A stretch of DNA of 64,000 nucleotides, taken from contig CAMNEE010000002.1 of assembly GCA_946536225.1 (NCBI GenBank), positions 310,001-374,000 of the forward strand, written 5' to 3'. Under the pieces are notes generated by a model. The model was given only the letters and a program-made list of their open reading frames with translations, did not search any database and was not told where the DNA came from. Below are positions 13,591 to 22,566 of the stretch, piece by piece. Both the position numbers and the translations under genes were made by a program. Numbering within the stretch: position 1 is the first letter of the stretch; each line of letters begins with the position of its first letter. The stretch is from UBA6985 sp946536225 (lineage in GTDB: Bacteria; Bacillota_I; Bacilli_A; RF39; UBA660).

Positions 13591-16413
13591 ATGTTTTTGA
13601 TAGATGTAACAGAATGGGTAGCCAATTGGTTTTGGGATACATTAGATGAAATTTTTATTACAATCTTCGATTTCTTTCTATATAGTATTGTAGGTTTCTT
13701 ATACAAAGTATTCGTAATGCTAGGATCAATGGATATTTTTGGTAATAGTAACGATGCAATGTCACTTTATACACAATTTACAAATAGACTATATGGCATA
13801 ATTGGAATAATTATGATATTTGTATTATCTTACCAGATAATCTTATTTATAATCGATCCAGATAAAGGTGCTAAGGCATCATCTGAACTAGTTAAAAATT
13901 TAGTTAGAGGAATTGTTCTAGTTGCATTATGTCCTTTAATATTCCATTATGCATCAGTTTTTCAAAAAGATATATTAACTGATAACACAATTTGGTCAGT
14001 TGTACTTGGTACAAATGCAACAAGTAGTGATAATCCTATTCAAGCAGGAAATTCTATGGCGACGATGGTTTATATGACGATGTTCCATCCGACGGGTACA
14101 GAATATAATGACTTCTTTGATGCAAAAGGTGAATTACAACCATACAAAGATGCATGTTATGGATTTGCAAAGATGTTTGATGGTGATTTATCAAATGACT
14201 CGGATAATGATGATGGACAAGCAGTATCTAAATCAAGTTTAAGAAGAGCAACAGACTGGGGCTTAAAATGGGGACTAGCCGGTTCTGTATTTGGAGTTGG
14301 ATGGCTTACTGGTGCCGCTGGATTCCTAGTAGGAGGAGTAGTTGATATTTTCCATGGACTTGCAAATTGGATAACTGGTAAAGAAGACCCTAAACTAACA
14401 GCATGCCAAGAATATTGGATAAATTTATATGCTGCTTCTGGTGGAACTGGTGGTCCAACTGGCGATGAAAATTATAATAAAATGTCGGCGTATAGTCTTA
14501 GTTCTAAAGCTAAAGACCCATATAAAGATGATGGAACTACGATTGATGCAATTAAAAACGGATATTTAAATGGAGCAAGTATTATAGCTGCAAATGTTAC
14601 ACTTGCGGATGAAGTAAGAGATGAAGGATCGATGGAATACTTCTATTTTGCACCTGTTATCGGTGGAATATTAGTATTTATGTTAATTGCATACTCACTT
14701 GATATGGCGTATCGTGCATTTAAACTTGCATTCCTTGAGATGATTGCACCAATTCCAATTTTACTTGGTGTAATACCTAAACAAGATGGCATATTTAAAA
14801 AATGGGTTGATATGACACTTAAGACTTATATAGATGTATTTGTAAGAGTATTTGTAATGGCATTCGTTGTCTATATGATTAATCTCGTACCAACGTTTGT
14901 TGGAGCTCTATTCAAAGGTGCTTCAGGTGGTCTTGAAGGTGGAGCATTACTTAAAGCAATTGTAATAGCGTTCTTAGCAATTGGTTTATTAAGATTTGCT
15001 AAAGAATTACCTGATATGGTAAAAGACATTGTTAAGGGTGGTGGAGGATTCCTAAAAGATATAGATATAAATCCTATGAAATCATTCAAAAAAGCAAAAG
15101 CTGGTATCGACAATGCAGCCAAACCAATTGGTGCAGCAGTTGGTGCAGCAGCAGGTGGAATTGCAGCATTAAAGAGTTCACATGCTAGAAATCCAAAAGA
15201 AGGTGGATTCGGAAATGTAATAAGAGGATTAAAAGGAACTTCTGCATTTGCTAAAGGATTTGCTACTGGTGGTAAAGAAGGCTGGAAGAATGGTCTAAAT
15301 AAAGGTAGTCTAACAAATGCTGTTAATAGAGCCAATGTAGAAAGCGGTAGAAAAGAATTACAAAGAGATGCTGTTGTAAGTGGTATTAAGGGTATTATGA
15401 AACCAGGTGGTGTACAAAATCTTGCAGGTATTCTTACAAATGGTAGATTTGGTGAATTTAAGAATGCATGGAATAATAATCTACTTGATGATCAATTATT
15501 ACAAGCCGGTACTATTTACAGAGATATGGCTAACGGTGGTAAACAATTCTTTAAGGGCGCTGATAGTCAAATCGAAACTGTTAAAAAGAGTACAGAAAAA
15601 GCATTGGAAGAAATTAAACCAAGAGTTTTAAGTGAAGCTGAAGTAACAAGCAGGAAAAAAGCATATAGCGATACTATTAAAGATTTACAAGATAGATTAG
15701 CTCGTGGAGATGATAGTGTAAAATCTATAAATGTTGATGGATTTGAATATAAAGCAAAATCTACAGATGCTTTAATTCAAAAACTTCAAAAAGAACAAGC
15801 TCTTGTTTCGGATAAAGAATATGTGGCTGAATATCGTGGTAAAGTAATTAGAAAACTAGATTATAGTCAACTTGAAACTGAAATTAAAAATGAGGAAAGA
15901 AAAGCTATTCGCGAAAAACAAATTGAAGAAACTTCTAAGGTTATTGGTGAAGAAGGATACGACAATGTTAAGTTATATGCAGCTAAATCACAAGAACTTG
16001 ATATGAGAAATAAAGACATTCTAAATCCTGTTCAACTTAAAGCACAAGGCGATGAACTTGAAAAAGCATTTAAGGGAGACAATGGTCAAATGATGCTTGA
16101 TTTCCTTAAAATAGATGCTGACCAAAAACGTGATCTTGGAGCTATTACTCAAGCCATCCAAAAAATTGATTTTGATCAAATTAAGAGTGATGGTGGTACA
16201 ACAATTAATGGCAAAACAGTTTCAGAGGAAGAAATTAGAAATATGGTTGGAGAACTAGTAGTTTCTATATCTAACGCTGAAGGTAAAGTTGCTAGCAAAG
16301 TTAGAAATATCCAATCTTCACTTGAAGGTACTAAGATCGATATGGTTGGTCGTAGCATGGATAACTTAACTCCTGGACCTCCAAAAGATGGAGATAAAGG
16401 CGGTAAAAAATAA
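13591..16413 (+). CDS. T4SS polytopic channel protein, VirB6/TrbL-like
   Basis: 940 residues. The N-terminal half has about seven membrane helices (roughly 22-45, 66-88, 105-125, 222-250, 347-392, 408-440, 453-475) with the FAPVIGGILVFMLIAYSLDM and FKLAFLEMIAPIPILLG segments found in TrbL/VirB6-like proteins of Gram-positive T4SSs. The C-terminal half (about 490-940) is cytoplasmic, first Gly/Ala-rich and then long, charged and helical (KSTEKALEEIKPR and similar). VirB6 forms the inner-membrane path for the substrate. It is first in a ten-gene run and has its own AAGAAGGA site. The stretch 14056-14640 uses ACG, GCG and TCG codons more than the neighbours. Assignment rests mainly on position and topology. 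Confidence 0.72.
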   Translation: MFLIDVTEWVANWFWDTLDEIFITIFDFFLYSIVGFLYKVFVMLGSMDIFGNSNDAMSLYTQFTNRLYGIIGIIMIFVLSYQIILFIIDPDKGAKASSELVKNLVRGIVLVALCPLIFHYASVFQKDILTDNTIWSVVLGTNATSSDNPIQAGNSMATMVYMTMFHPTGTEYNDFFDAKGELQPYKDACYGFAKMFDGDLSNDSDNDDGQAVSKSSLRRATDWGLKWGLAGSVFGVGWLTGAAGFLVGGVVDIFHGLANWITGKEDPKLTACQEYWINLYAASGGTGGPTGDENYNKMSAYSLSSKAKDPYKDDGTTIDAIKNGYLNGASIIAANVTLADEVRDEGSMEYFYFAPVIGGILVFMLIAYSLDMAYRAFKLAFLEMIAPIPILLGVIPKQDGIFKKWVDMTLKTYIDVFVRVFVMAFVVYMINLVPTFVGALFKGASGGLEGGALLKAIVIAFLAIGLLRFAKELPDMVKDIVKGGGGFLKDIDINPMKSFKKAKAGIDNAAKPIGAAVGAAAGGIAALKSSHARNPKEGGFGNVIRGLKGTSAFAKGFATGGKEGWKNGLNKGSLTNAVNRANVESGRKELQRDAVVSGIKGIMKPGGVQNLAGILTNGRFGEFKNAWNNNLLDDQLLQAGTIYRDMANGGKQFFKGADSQIETVKKSTEKALEEIKPRVLSEAEVTSRKKAYSDTIKDLQDRLARGDDSVKSINVDGFEYKAKSTDALIQKLQKEQALVSDKEYVAEYRGKVIRKLDYSQLETEIKNEERKAIREKQIEETSKVIGEEGYDNVKLYAAKSQELDMRNKDILNPVQLKAQGDELEKAFKGDNGQMMLDFLKIDADQKRDLGAITQAIQKIDFDQIKSDGGTTINGKTVSEEEIRNMVGELVVSISNAEGKVASKVRNIQSSLEGTKIDMVGRSMDNLTPGPPKDGDKGGKK

Positions 16414-16443
16414 CAATAGATAGAATGAAAAGGAGGCAAAGAT

Positions 16444-16767
16444 ATGAATAATAGATATTTAATACCTGCCAATACTAAACGTTCTATGTTGATTTTAGGA
16501 TTATTTACTAAGGTAGACCTAGTGATATTTATTGTAGGTGTCGTACTAACAATTATGCTTATGATGATTGTTGGCTCCGACACCCCACTGGCTATCGGTG
16601 TTAATTTAGCACCATTATTAATCACTACTATCATGGTAGCCCCTGTACCAAATCATAGAAATGTTTGGAATTTTACGGTAAATGTTTATACATTTTTTGC
16701 TAATCAAAGAAAATATAGATGGAGAGGTTGGTGTATGTTACATGGCGAAGACGAAGAATCAAAGTAG
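16444..16767 (+). CDS. PrgI family T4SS membrane protein
   Basis: 107 residues with two helices (about 21-41 and 46-65) and a basic C-terminus. The opening RYLIPANTKRSMLILGLFT and the NHRNVWNFTVNVYTFF region fit the PrgI/TcpE-like small proteins always encoded just before VirB4 in Gram-positive T4SSs, which form part of the inner-membrane complex (VirB3-like). AAGGAGGCAA site. It follows the VirB6-like gene by 30 bases and overlaps the next start by 26 bases. Confidence 0.78.
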   Translation: MNNRYLIPANTKRSMLILGLFTKVDLVIFIVGVVLTIMLMMIVGSDTPLAIGVNLAPLLITTIMVAPVPNHRNVWNFTVNVYTFFANQRKYRWRGWCMLHGEDEESK

Positions 16768-17332
16768 TGGATCTACAAAGTTTACAGAAGACTGGTTACC
16801 TATAATTGATATCAAAAATGGGTATATTAGAGTAAAAGGTGAAGGAATATTAGGAGGGGAGCAATATGTTACAGGTGTACGTATTGAACCTAAAAATATC
16901 TTTATCACTGATACACAAAATCAAAATTTAGTAATTTCATCACTTATGGATTTCTATAATACGATGCATACTGAATTCTGGTTAGTATGTTGTGATAGAC
17001 CTGTTGATATCAATTTATATAAATCAGAACTTGAAATAATGTTAAACGAAACACAAAGTCCACAAATAAGAAAATTAATTTCTGAAGATATTCGTAAATG
17101 TGAACAATTCAGTGGTCCTACATATAATTCTGTAGATACTGAATTCTACATACTTGTTAAAGATAGCGTTAAAAATATTGATAAATTACAAAAGGTTGTT
17201 TCTCAAATGATAGCTGGACTAGCACAAAGTCAATTAAATTCACGTCAAATAACAGATGAAGATGCAAGAGTAATTCTTGATAGTTTCTTTAATGACGGAT
17301 TAAGAACAGAATTTGGAACGGTGATGAGTTAA
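16742..17332 (+). CDS. TraC-like small T4SS protein (VirB4 N-domain-like)
   Basis: 196 residues from the ATG at 16742; an in-frame ATG 20 codons earlier lies inside prgI and lacks a site. The start DWLPIIDIKNGYIRVKG with the FWLVCCDRPVDINLYKSEL strand-helix resembles the N-terminal domain of VirB4 ATPases (TraC/CagE-N type) and occurs in some PrgI-containing systems as a separate protein. There is no Walker motif. Its TAA overlaps the ATG of virB4 by one base (TAATG), so the two are translationally coupled and likely bind each other. Confidence 0.6.
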   Translation: MAKTKNQSSGSTKFTEDWLPIIDIKNGYIRVKGEGILGGEQYVTGVRIEPKNIFITDTQNQNLVISSLMDFYNTMHTEFWLVCCDRPVDINLYKSELEIMLNETQSPQIRKLISEDIRKCEQFSGPTYNSVDTEFYILVKDSVKNIDKLQKVVSQMIAGLAQSQLNSRQITDEDARVILDSFFNDGLRTEFGTVMS

Positions 17333-19125
17333 TGGCAAAACCTACATTTAAAAGTGAAATTGCACCTAAAGGGTTGAATTTTAAACCTAGACAATTTGAA
17401 ATAGGTGACAAGTTCGCAGTTATTTATACAGTATTAGAATTTCCTTCAGTCATTGGACCTGGATATTTAAGCAATATTTCTTCAATTCCAGGAGCAAAAG
17501 TTGTTGTTAAACACATTCCAATTGACTTTTCGGTAATGCAAAGAGCTATCAATAAAGAAGTAATAGAGTTAAAAGAAGAATATCAAAAAGAAAACGACTT
17601 AACATTTAAAGAGAGAATTAGAAATGACTATGAATCTCTTGAAAACTTTGTTTCAATGCTTGCATCAACTCAATCAAAAGTATTTGATTTCCAATTACAT
17701 ATAATGATTACAGCTGATTCTCAAGAAGAATTAGATGCAAGAAAAGTTCAAGTTAAAAATTATTTAGTATCGCTTCAAATGAGAGCAATACCAATGATGT
17801 TTGAACAAGAAAAATGTTTAAAATCAATGATTCCTGTGTTCCCATCACAAGATATTGAAAAGAGAATTGGTGTTCCAATACCATCTCCAACAATAGCTGC
17901 TATGTATCCATATGTATTCGATAGCATTAAGGATACTGGAAGGGGTACATTACTTGGAATGGACTCATCTGGTGGTGTAGTTTTATTCAACCAATTCTTA
18001 TATCAAAAGAAGAAAGAGCAAAATAGAAATAATGCTAACCTAATCATTCTAGGTACATCTGGTTCAGGTAAATCTACAACTGCTAAACTACTTCTTCGTG
18101 GTCATATTAGAAATGAATATCAAATCATTTGTATTGACCCTGAAGGTGAACTTGAATCAATGGCAAAAACATTTGGTGGTTCATTCGTAGATTTAGGTAA
18201 AGGTGGATCATATGGTATGATTAATCCACTTGAAATAGTTGCTGATACAGATGAAGGCGATGATGGTGCACATGCAGGTAACTCAATATTAACAAGTGCA
18301 TTACAATCAGTAAGAGCATTCATGAAATATTATGTTCCTGATATTGAAGATGATGTACTTCAAATGTTTAGTGAAGTTTTACAAGAAACTTATAAACGTT
18401 TTGGAATAGATTATGAATCTGATTTCACTAAGATGAAGAGTGAAAACTATCCAACATTTGATGATGTTTATACAACAGTAAAAGGTAAGTTAATAGCAAT
18501 GCCTGAAGCAACTCGTGAAAGAGATGTAATGGAAAGACTAGAACTTAGAGTTAGACCTTTTATCAATGAAGCAAGATATTATTTTAATGGTCACACAACT
18601 ATTAAATCTGATTCAAACTTTATTGTATTTAGTATTAAAAACTTAATGAATGGTGATATTAATACTCGTAATGCACTATTCTTTAACATATTAAAATATG
18701 CATGGAGCTTAAGTTTAGACAAGTCAGTTAACTCTGTAATGTACGTTGATGAAGCTCACGTATTATTATCAGGAAGCAATGAACTTGGAGCTGATTACTT
18801 AGCTCAAATGCAAAGACGTGCTAGAAAATATAACACTGGTACAATAATTGTTACACAACAACCTACAGACTTTGCAGCAGAAAAGATTATTACTCAAGGT
18901 AAAGCAATTTTCGATAATGCTTCATACTATTTAGTAATGGGTCTTAAGAAACAAGCTGTTGAAGACTTAGCTAAGTTAATAGATTTAAATGATGCTGAAA
19001 AAGAAAGTATCAAAACATATCCACAAGGAAGAGGTTTATTCGTATGTGGATCTAGAAGAATGATAATAGACGTTGTACTTACACAAGATGAATTAGATTC
19101 ATTCGGTGGAGGCGGCGGCCTATAG
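17332..19125 (+). CDS. virB4: T4SS ATPase VirB4
   Basis: 597 residues. After an N-terminal domain (1-220) comes the RecA-like ATPase with Walker A GTSGSGKS at 241-248, the PEGELE segment at 270-275, Walker B VMYVDEAH with Asp473-Glu474, and an AQMQRRARKYNTG ... VTQQPTDF sensor region (491-514), all typical of VirB4/TraU. VirB4 energises T4SS assembly and substrate transfer at the membrane. Length is close to short Gram-positive forms. The C-terminus ends in a Gly run (FGGGGGL). It is the universal T4SS marker and anchors the identity of this locus. Confidence 0.93.
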   Translation: MAKPTFKSEIAPKGLNFKPRQFEIGDKFAVIYTVLEFPSVIGPGYLSNISSIPGAKVVVKHIPIDFSVMQRAINKEVIELKEEYQKENDLTFKERIRNDYESLENFVSMLASTQSKVFDFQLHIMITADSQEELDARKVQVKNYLVSLQMRAIPMMFEQEKCLKSMIPVFPSQDIEKRIGVPIPSPTIAAMYPYVFDSIKDTGRGTLLGMDSSGGVVLFNQFLYQKKKEQNRNNANLIILGTSGSGKSTTAKLLLRGHIRNEYQIICIDPEGELESMAKTFGGSFVDLGKGGSYGMINPLEIVADTDEGDDGAHAGNSILTSALQSVRAFMKYYVPDIEDDVLQMFSEVLQETYKRFGIDYESDFTKMKSENYPTFDDVYTTVKGKLIAMPEATRERDVMERLELRVRPFINEARYYFNGHTTIKSDSNFIVFSIKNLMNGDINTRNALFFNILKYAWSLSLDKSVNSVMYVDEAHVLLSGSNELGADYLAQMQRRARKYNTGTIIVTQQPTDFAAEKIITQGKAIFDNASYYLVMGLKKQAVEDLAKLIDLNDAEKESIKTYPQGRGLFVCGSRRMIIDVVLTQDELDSFGGGGGL

Positions 19126-19142
19126 AATTAGGCGGTGATCTT

Positions 19143-21485
19143 ATGAAGTGTTTAACTAGAAAAAAGATAATGCTATTACTAAGAAGTGTTTTCGTAATAG
19201 CACTTTTTTCGGTTGCAGTATTTAATATGATGCCTGTTAAAGCAGATAAAGATTACAGTCAATTTGACTTTAACACATTAGAAGAACAAAATAAGGATAG
19301 ATGGTTAGCGTATTGTAATGATGCATTTGTTGAATACGGAAAAAAAGAACAAGAAAAGTGTTATGATACGCTTACTGCTAATTTAAAGAAATTTTATGAA
19401 AAAATGTATAAGATACTATCTAAGTATCAAGAAAGGGATCTTTATATTAATGACCAAGTAATTCTTTGGACAGTATTCTTTAGTCAGTTTTCTACACCTT
19501 CAACAGATGCAGACAGTCACAAAGTAAACGCTGATGATAATTTATCTTTATATGAGCAATTTGCAAAAGACTACTTTGGCTTTAACTTAGATGAATCAGA
19601 TGGAAGTGATGTATCAGTTGATGTTGACTATTCAAAGATAGATTATTATGCAAAAGAAACAGATACATTAAAAACGCTTATTAGAAATGCTGTAGCATAT
19701 GCAACAGTTTGTTATGGTGTAAATGGAACACCAACAGTTACAACTGCTGAGGATGGGTCTAAACATTATGAGTGTCAAGATGGCTATGCAGCATACGATA
19801 ATATAGTTGGAGAAAGTGGGTATGTATGTGCCCAAAAAATTAGCTATAACGAAATGGGATTCTGGAAATATTTCACTAGTAAAATAGCTCATGATGAGCG
19901 CTTAGGAATATTCCAAAATGTTTTCTTCCTAGGAAAACTATTCCCTGATCCACATTATGATGAGTGTATTGCAAAAGAAGGATATGAAAGAGTTCATTAT
20001 CAATATGAAGATGATCCTCATGTAAGTTACACAATGTATTTTGATTTCTTGAAAGAAAATAGATATTTTGATGGTAAATCAAATTTACAATATTATTTTG
20101 AAGACGTACTTATGCTTGCAGATGTTGATTGCTTGATGGATGATGTTTGTGAAAATTCTTTACAAGCAAAAGATGCAGAAAACCCAGGTGAATATGACAA
20201 ATGGGAAGAACGTTTGATGCAAGATAGATTAAAAATTATTTATGATATATTAGAGTTCCTAGATTATTATGGAATAGGAATTGAATATGCAGCCTTTATA
20301 CCTGAAAGTAAACTTATTCCAGGTGGAGGTGCAGGGGATAGAACAGCATATTATTGGCCAATTGGTAGTGATGCTACTGAGGAAAGAGATGGTATTACTT
20401 ATGCTGATAAAGACCCAGCTAGTACAACTATTACAAGTTATTTTGGTAAAAGAACTCACCCAATTACAGGCGAAGAACATACTCATACTGGTATAGATAT
20501 AGCTGGTAAAAGAGGAGAAACAAATGTAATAGCTTCTGAAAAAGGTGAAGTTATATCAATTGTTAATACATGTACTGAAGGAGACTTAAAATGTGGAGGA
20601 GGATATGGTAATCATATTATCATTTCTCATAACGATGGATATTTCACATTATATGGTCACTTAGCTTCTGTTGATCCAGCAGTAAATGTTGGTGGAAGTG
20701 TTATGAAAGGACAAGTTATTGGTAAAGTTGGTTCAACTGGTAATTCAACTGGACCACACTTACACTTTGAAGTAAGAAAAGATACTAACTCATCATCACA
20801 CGCAATTGATCCACTTACAATATTAAGTGTTTCACAACCTCGTCCAACTGGCTATAAAGGTGGAGACTTCTCAATGAGAAAAACTGCTTTATCAAAAGAA
20901 GAATTTGTTTCAGCATTAAAAAATTATTGTAATTCTGGTAAATGTAATGGAAGCAAGGGTCTACAATATTTTGCTGAAAGAGCAGAAACAATTTATGATT
21001 TGTCTACTCAAAATGGTTTGAATCCAGAATTTACTGTAGTACGTGCTATATCTGAAGGATTCTCTCCACATTTCACATGTAATAGTAGTTCAAATAACCA
21101 TTGGGGTATTGGATGCTCTAATGGTGGAGGATGTGGAGCATGTTCAAAATATTCAAGTTTTGAAAATGGTATTGTAGGACTTTCAAATTTAGGAATTGTC
21201 AAAAAATATGATTCAGCTCTTGAAGTATTTACAAAAGGACATTATGCATATATTGGTGATAGATGGTTATCCCCAGGTAATTCTGCTGATGGTGGTTGTT
21301 ATTATTTCCCACATATTAAAGAATACTATACCGATACAGCAAGACGAGCAGAAGTAGAAAGTGCTTGTTCTAGAAGTTGTAGTGGTTCGTCATGTTTAAA
21401 GACAAATGATGCAGACCAAGAAGCTTATGGATATTATCAAATACGTGGTATGACTAAAGCAAGATATAACATTTGGGGATTGTAG
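19143..21485 (+). CDS. T4SS-linked wall hydrolase: M23 peptidase plus glucosaminidase-like domain
   Basis: 780 residues. A signal peptide or anchor (about 10-35), then an uncharacterised Asp/Tyr/Cys-rich domain (36-390), an M23 zinc endopeptidase (about 430-562, HTGID with His448 and Asp452, HLH at 539-541), and a C-terminal lysozyme/N-acetylglucosaminidase-like domain (about 585-780) with AISEGFSPHF (candidate Glu638), NNHWGIGC and SSFENGI. It has unusually many Cys for a low-GC Gram-positive secreted protein. Bifunctional wall hydrolases are VirB1-like parts of Gram-positive T4SSs (CwlT, TcpG, PrgK) that open the wall for the channel; this one combines a peptidase and a glycosidase. GGCGGTGATC site; 17 bases after virB4. 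Confidence 0.85.
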   Translation: MKCLTRKKIMLLLRSVFVIALFSVAVFNMMPVKADKDYSQFDFNTLEEQNKDRWLAYCNDAFVEYGKKEQEKCYDTLTANLKKFYEKMYKILSKYQERDLYINDQVILWTVFFSQFSTPSTDADSHKVNADDNLSLYEQFAKDYFGFNLDESDGSDVSVDVDYSKIDYYAKETDTLKTLIRNAVAYATVCYGVNGTPTVTTAEDGSKHYECQDGYAAYDNIVGESGYVCAQKISYNEMGFWKYFTSKIAHDERLGIFQNVFFLGKLFPDPHYDECIAKEGYERVHYQYEDDPHVSYTMYFDFLKENRYFDGKSNLQYYFEDVLMLADVDCLMDDVCENSLQAKDAENPGEYDKWEERLMQDRLKIIYDILEFLDYYGIGIEYAAFIPESKLIPGGGAGDRTAYYWPIGSDATEERDGITYADKDPASTTITSYFGKRTHPITGEEHTHTGIDIAGKRGETNVIASEKGEVISIVNTCTEGDLKCGGGYGNHIIISHNDGYFTLYGHLASVDPAVNVGGSVMKGQVIGKVGSTGNSTGPHLHFEVRKDTNSSSHAIDPLTILSVSQPRPTGYKGGDFSMRKTALSKEEFVSALKNYCNSGKCNGSKGLQYFAERAETIYDLSTQNGLNPEFTVVRAISEGFSPHFTCNSSSNNHWGIGCSNGGGCGACSKYSSFENGIVGLSNLGIVKKYDSALEVFTKGHYAYIGDRWLSPGNSADGGCYYFPHIKEYYTDTARRAEVESACSRSCSGSSCLKTNDADQEAYGYYQIRGMTKARYNIWGL

Positions 21486-21493
21486 GTGATAGT

Positions 21494-22045
21494 ATGGCTC
21501 AAGAAAAAATAACAAAAGAAGAGAAAAAAGTTTTAAGTATTTGGGCAAGCGTGGTAGTAGTATTAGTTGTAGTATTATTAATACTAAACCACTTTTTCCC
21601 AATTAAAACACTTATTAATTCTCTATATGGAAAAAATACTGAAATAATAAATAAATATACAATAATTGGAGACTATTCCAGATACTCAACCGTATCTGGA
21701 GCTCTTCAAAAGTATTATTCATTTGTTAATGCAAAAGATTATGATTCAGTAATTAAAATATTAAATGAAGAGTACGTTAAAGATAATAAAATTACAAAAG
21801 ATAATATAGAAGATTTTATTTCATTCCCTGATGATAAATATGTAACATTTGACCCAAATATAATGTATAGAAAATCTCTTAAAGAAGGAGTTTATTCATA
21901 TATTATGGATGGAGAAATAGAAGAAAGAGATACAGGGGACGTACTTGGAAAAACATACTATCAAGTTATACTTGATGGTAATACATTCTTGTTTAGTGTA
22001 AAACCTCTTACAGAAGAAGAATATGGAGGTCTTAAAAATGAATAA
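21494..22045 (+). CDS. Bitopic T4SS-locus protein, possible VirB8/TcpC-like (first copy)
   Basis: 183 residues from the ATG at 21494, which has AGGTGAT; the upstream in-frame ATG lies inside the hydrolase gene. One membrane helix (about 18-38), then an external domain whose LQKYYSFVNAKDYDSVIKIL helix and later strands resemble an NTF2-like fold. VirB8 and TcpC have this architecture, so I suggest that role; the sequence alone does not prove it. It overlaps the next gene by 8 bases. Confidence 0.5.
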   Translation: MAQEKITKEEKKVLSIWASVVVVLVVVLLILNHFFPIKTLINSLYGKNTEIINKYTIIGDYSRYSTVSGALQKYYSFVNAKDYDSVIKILNEEYVKDNKITKDNIEDFISFPDDKYVTFDPNIMYRKSLKEGVYSYIMDGEIEERDTGDVLGKTYYQVILDGNTFLFSVKPLTEEEYGGLKNE

Positions 22046-22547
22046 GAAAGTAGTTAAAGAATTTATTAAAGAAAATTTTATATGGTGTTTCTTGTTAGTA
22101 TTCGTAATCTTTGGATTAGGTGGTGCAAAACTTTACAACTACATTAATAATAAAGTAGTTGATAGTAGAACATATGAAAAGCAAGATATAAATATTGAAT
22201 ATGAACCTAAGAATTACGAAGTTAATCAATATAAAGTTATTGAAAGAACAGATGAAGAATTAGCAGAATTCTATTATGATCAAATAAAGAAGATGTGGAT
22301 TAATAATCCAGGTGAACTATATGATAGAATGACTGAAAAAGCTAAATCTTTAAATGGAACAAGAGAAGAATTTATTAAAAAGATATCTAAATATGTAACT
22401 TCCCAAACTCCATCATCAAAAGTAGCATTCTACAGAGTTGAAAATGGAAGTGTAGTTATATTAACAAATGAGAAGATGGAAATAATATTAGATACAAACG
22501 GAATTAATAATTATAAAATATCATTAATGGCTCAATCAACAAGATAA
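22038..22547 (+). CDS. Bitopic T4SS-locus protein, possible VirB8/TcpC-like (second copy)
   Basis: 169 residues from the ATG at 22038 (GGAGG upstream). Cytoplasmic tail, one helix (about 14-34) and an external domain (about 60-169) with an ELAEFYYDQIKKMWINN helix followed by strands, again compatible with an NTF2-like fold. It resembles the preceding gene in size, topology and place, which suggests a heteromeric pair, although I see no obvious sequence identity. Translationally coupled to its neighbour. Confidence 0.5.
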   Translation: MNKKVVKEFIKENFIWCFLLVFVIFGLGGAKLYNYINNKVVDSRTYEKQDINIEYEPKNYEVNQYKVIERTDEELAEFYYDQIKKMWINNPGELYDRMTEKAKSLNGTREEFIKKISKYVTSQTPSSKVAFYRVENGSVVILTNEKMEIILDTNGINNYKISLMAQSTR

Positions 22548-22566
22548 AAAGAAAGGAGATGGTATC

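Noticed and set aside
14871..15335. Minus-strand 154-codon frame inside the VirB6-like gene
   Set aside because: Composition is that of a shadow of the Gly/Ala-rich coding strand; no start signal.
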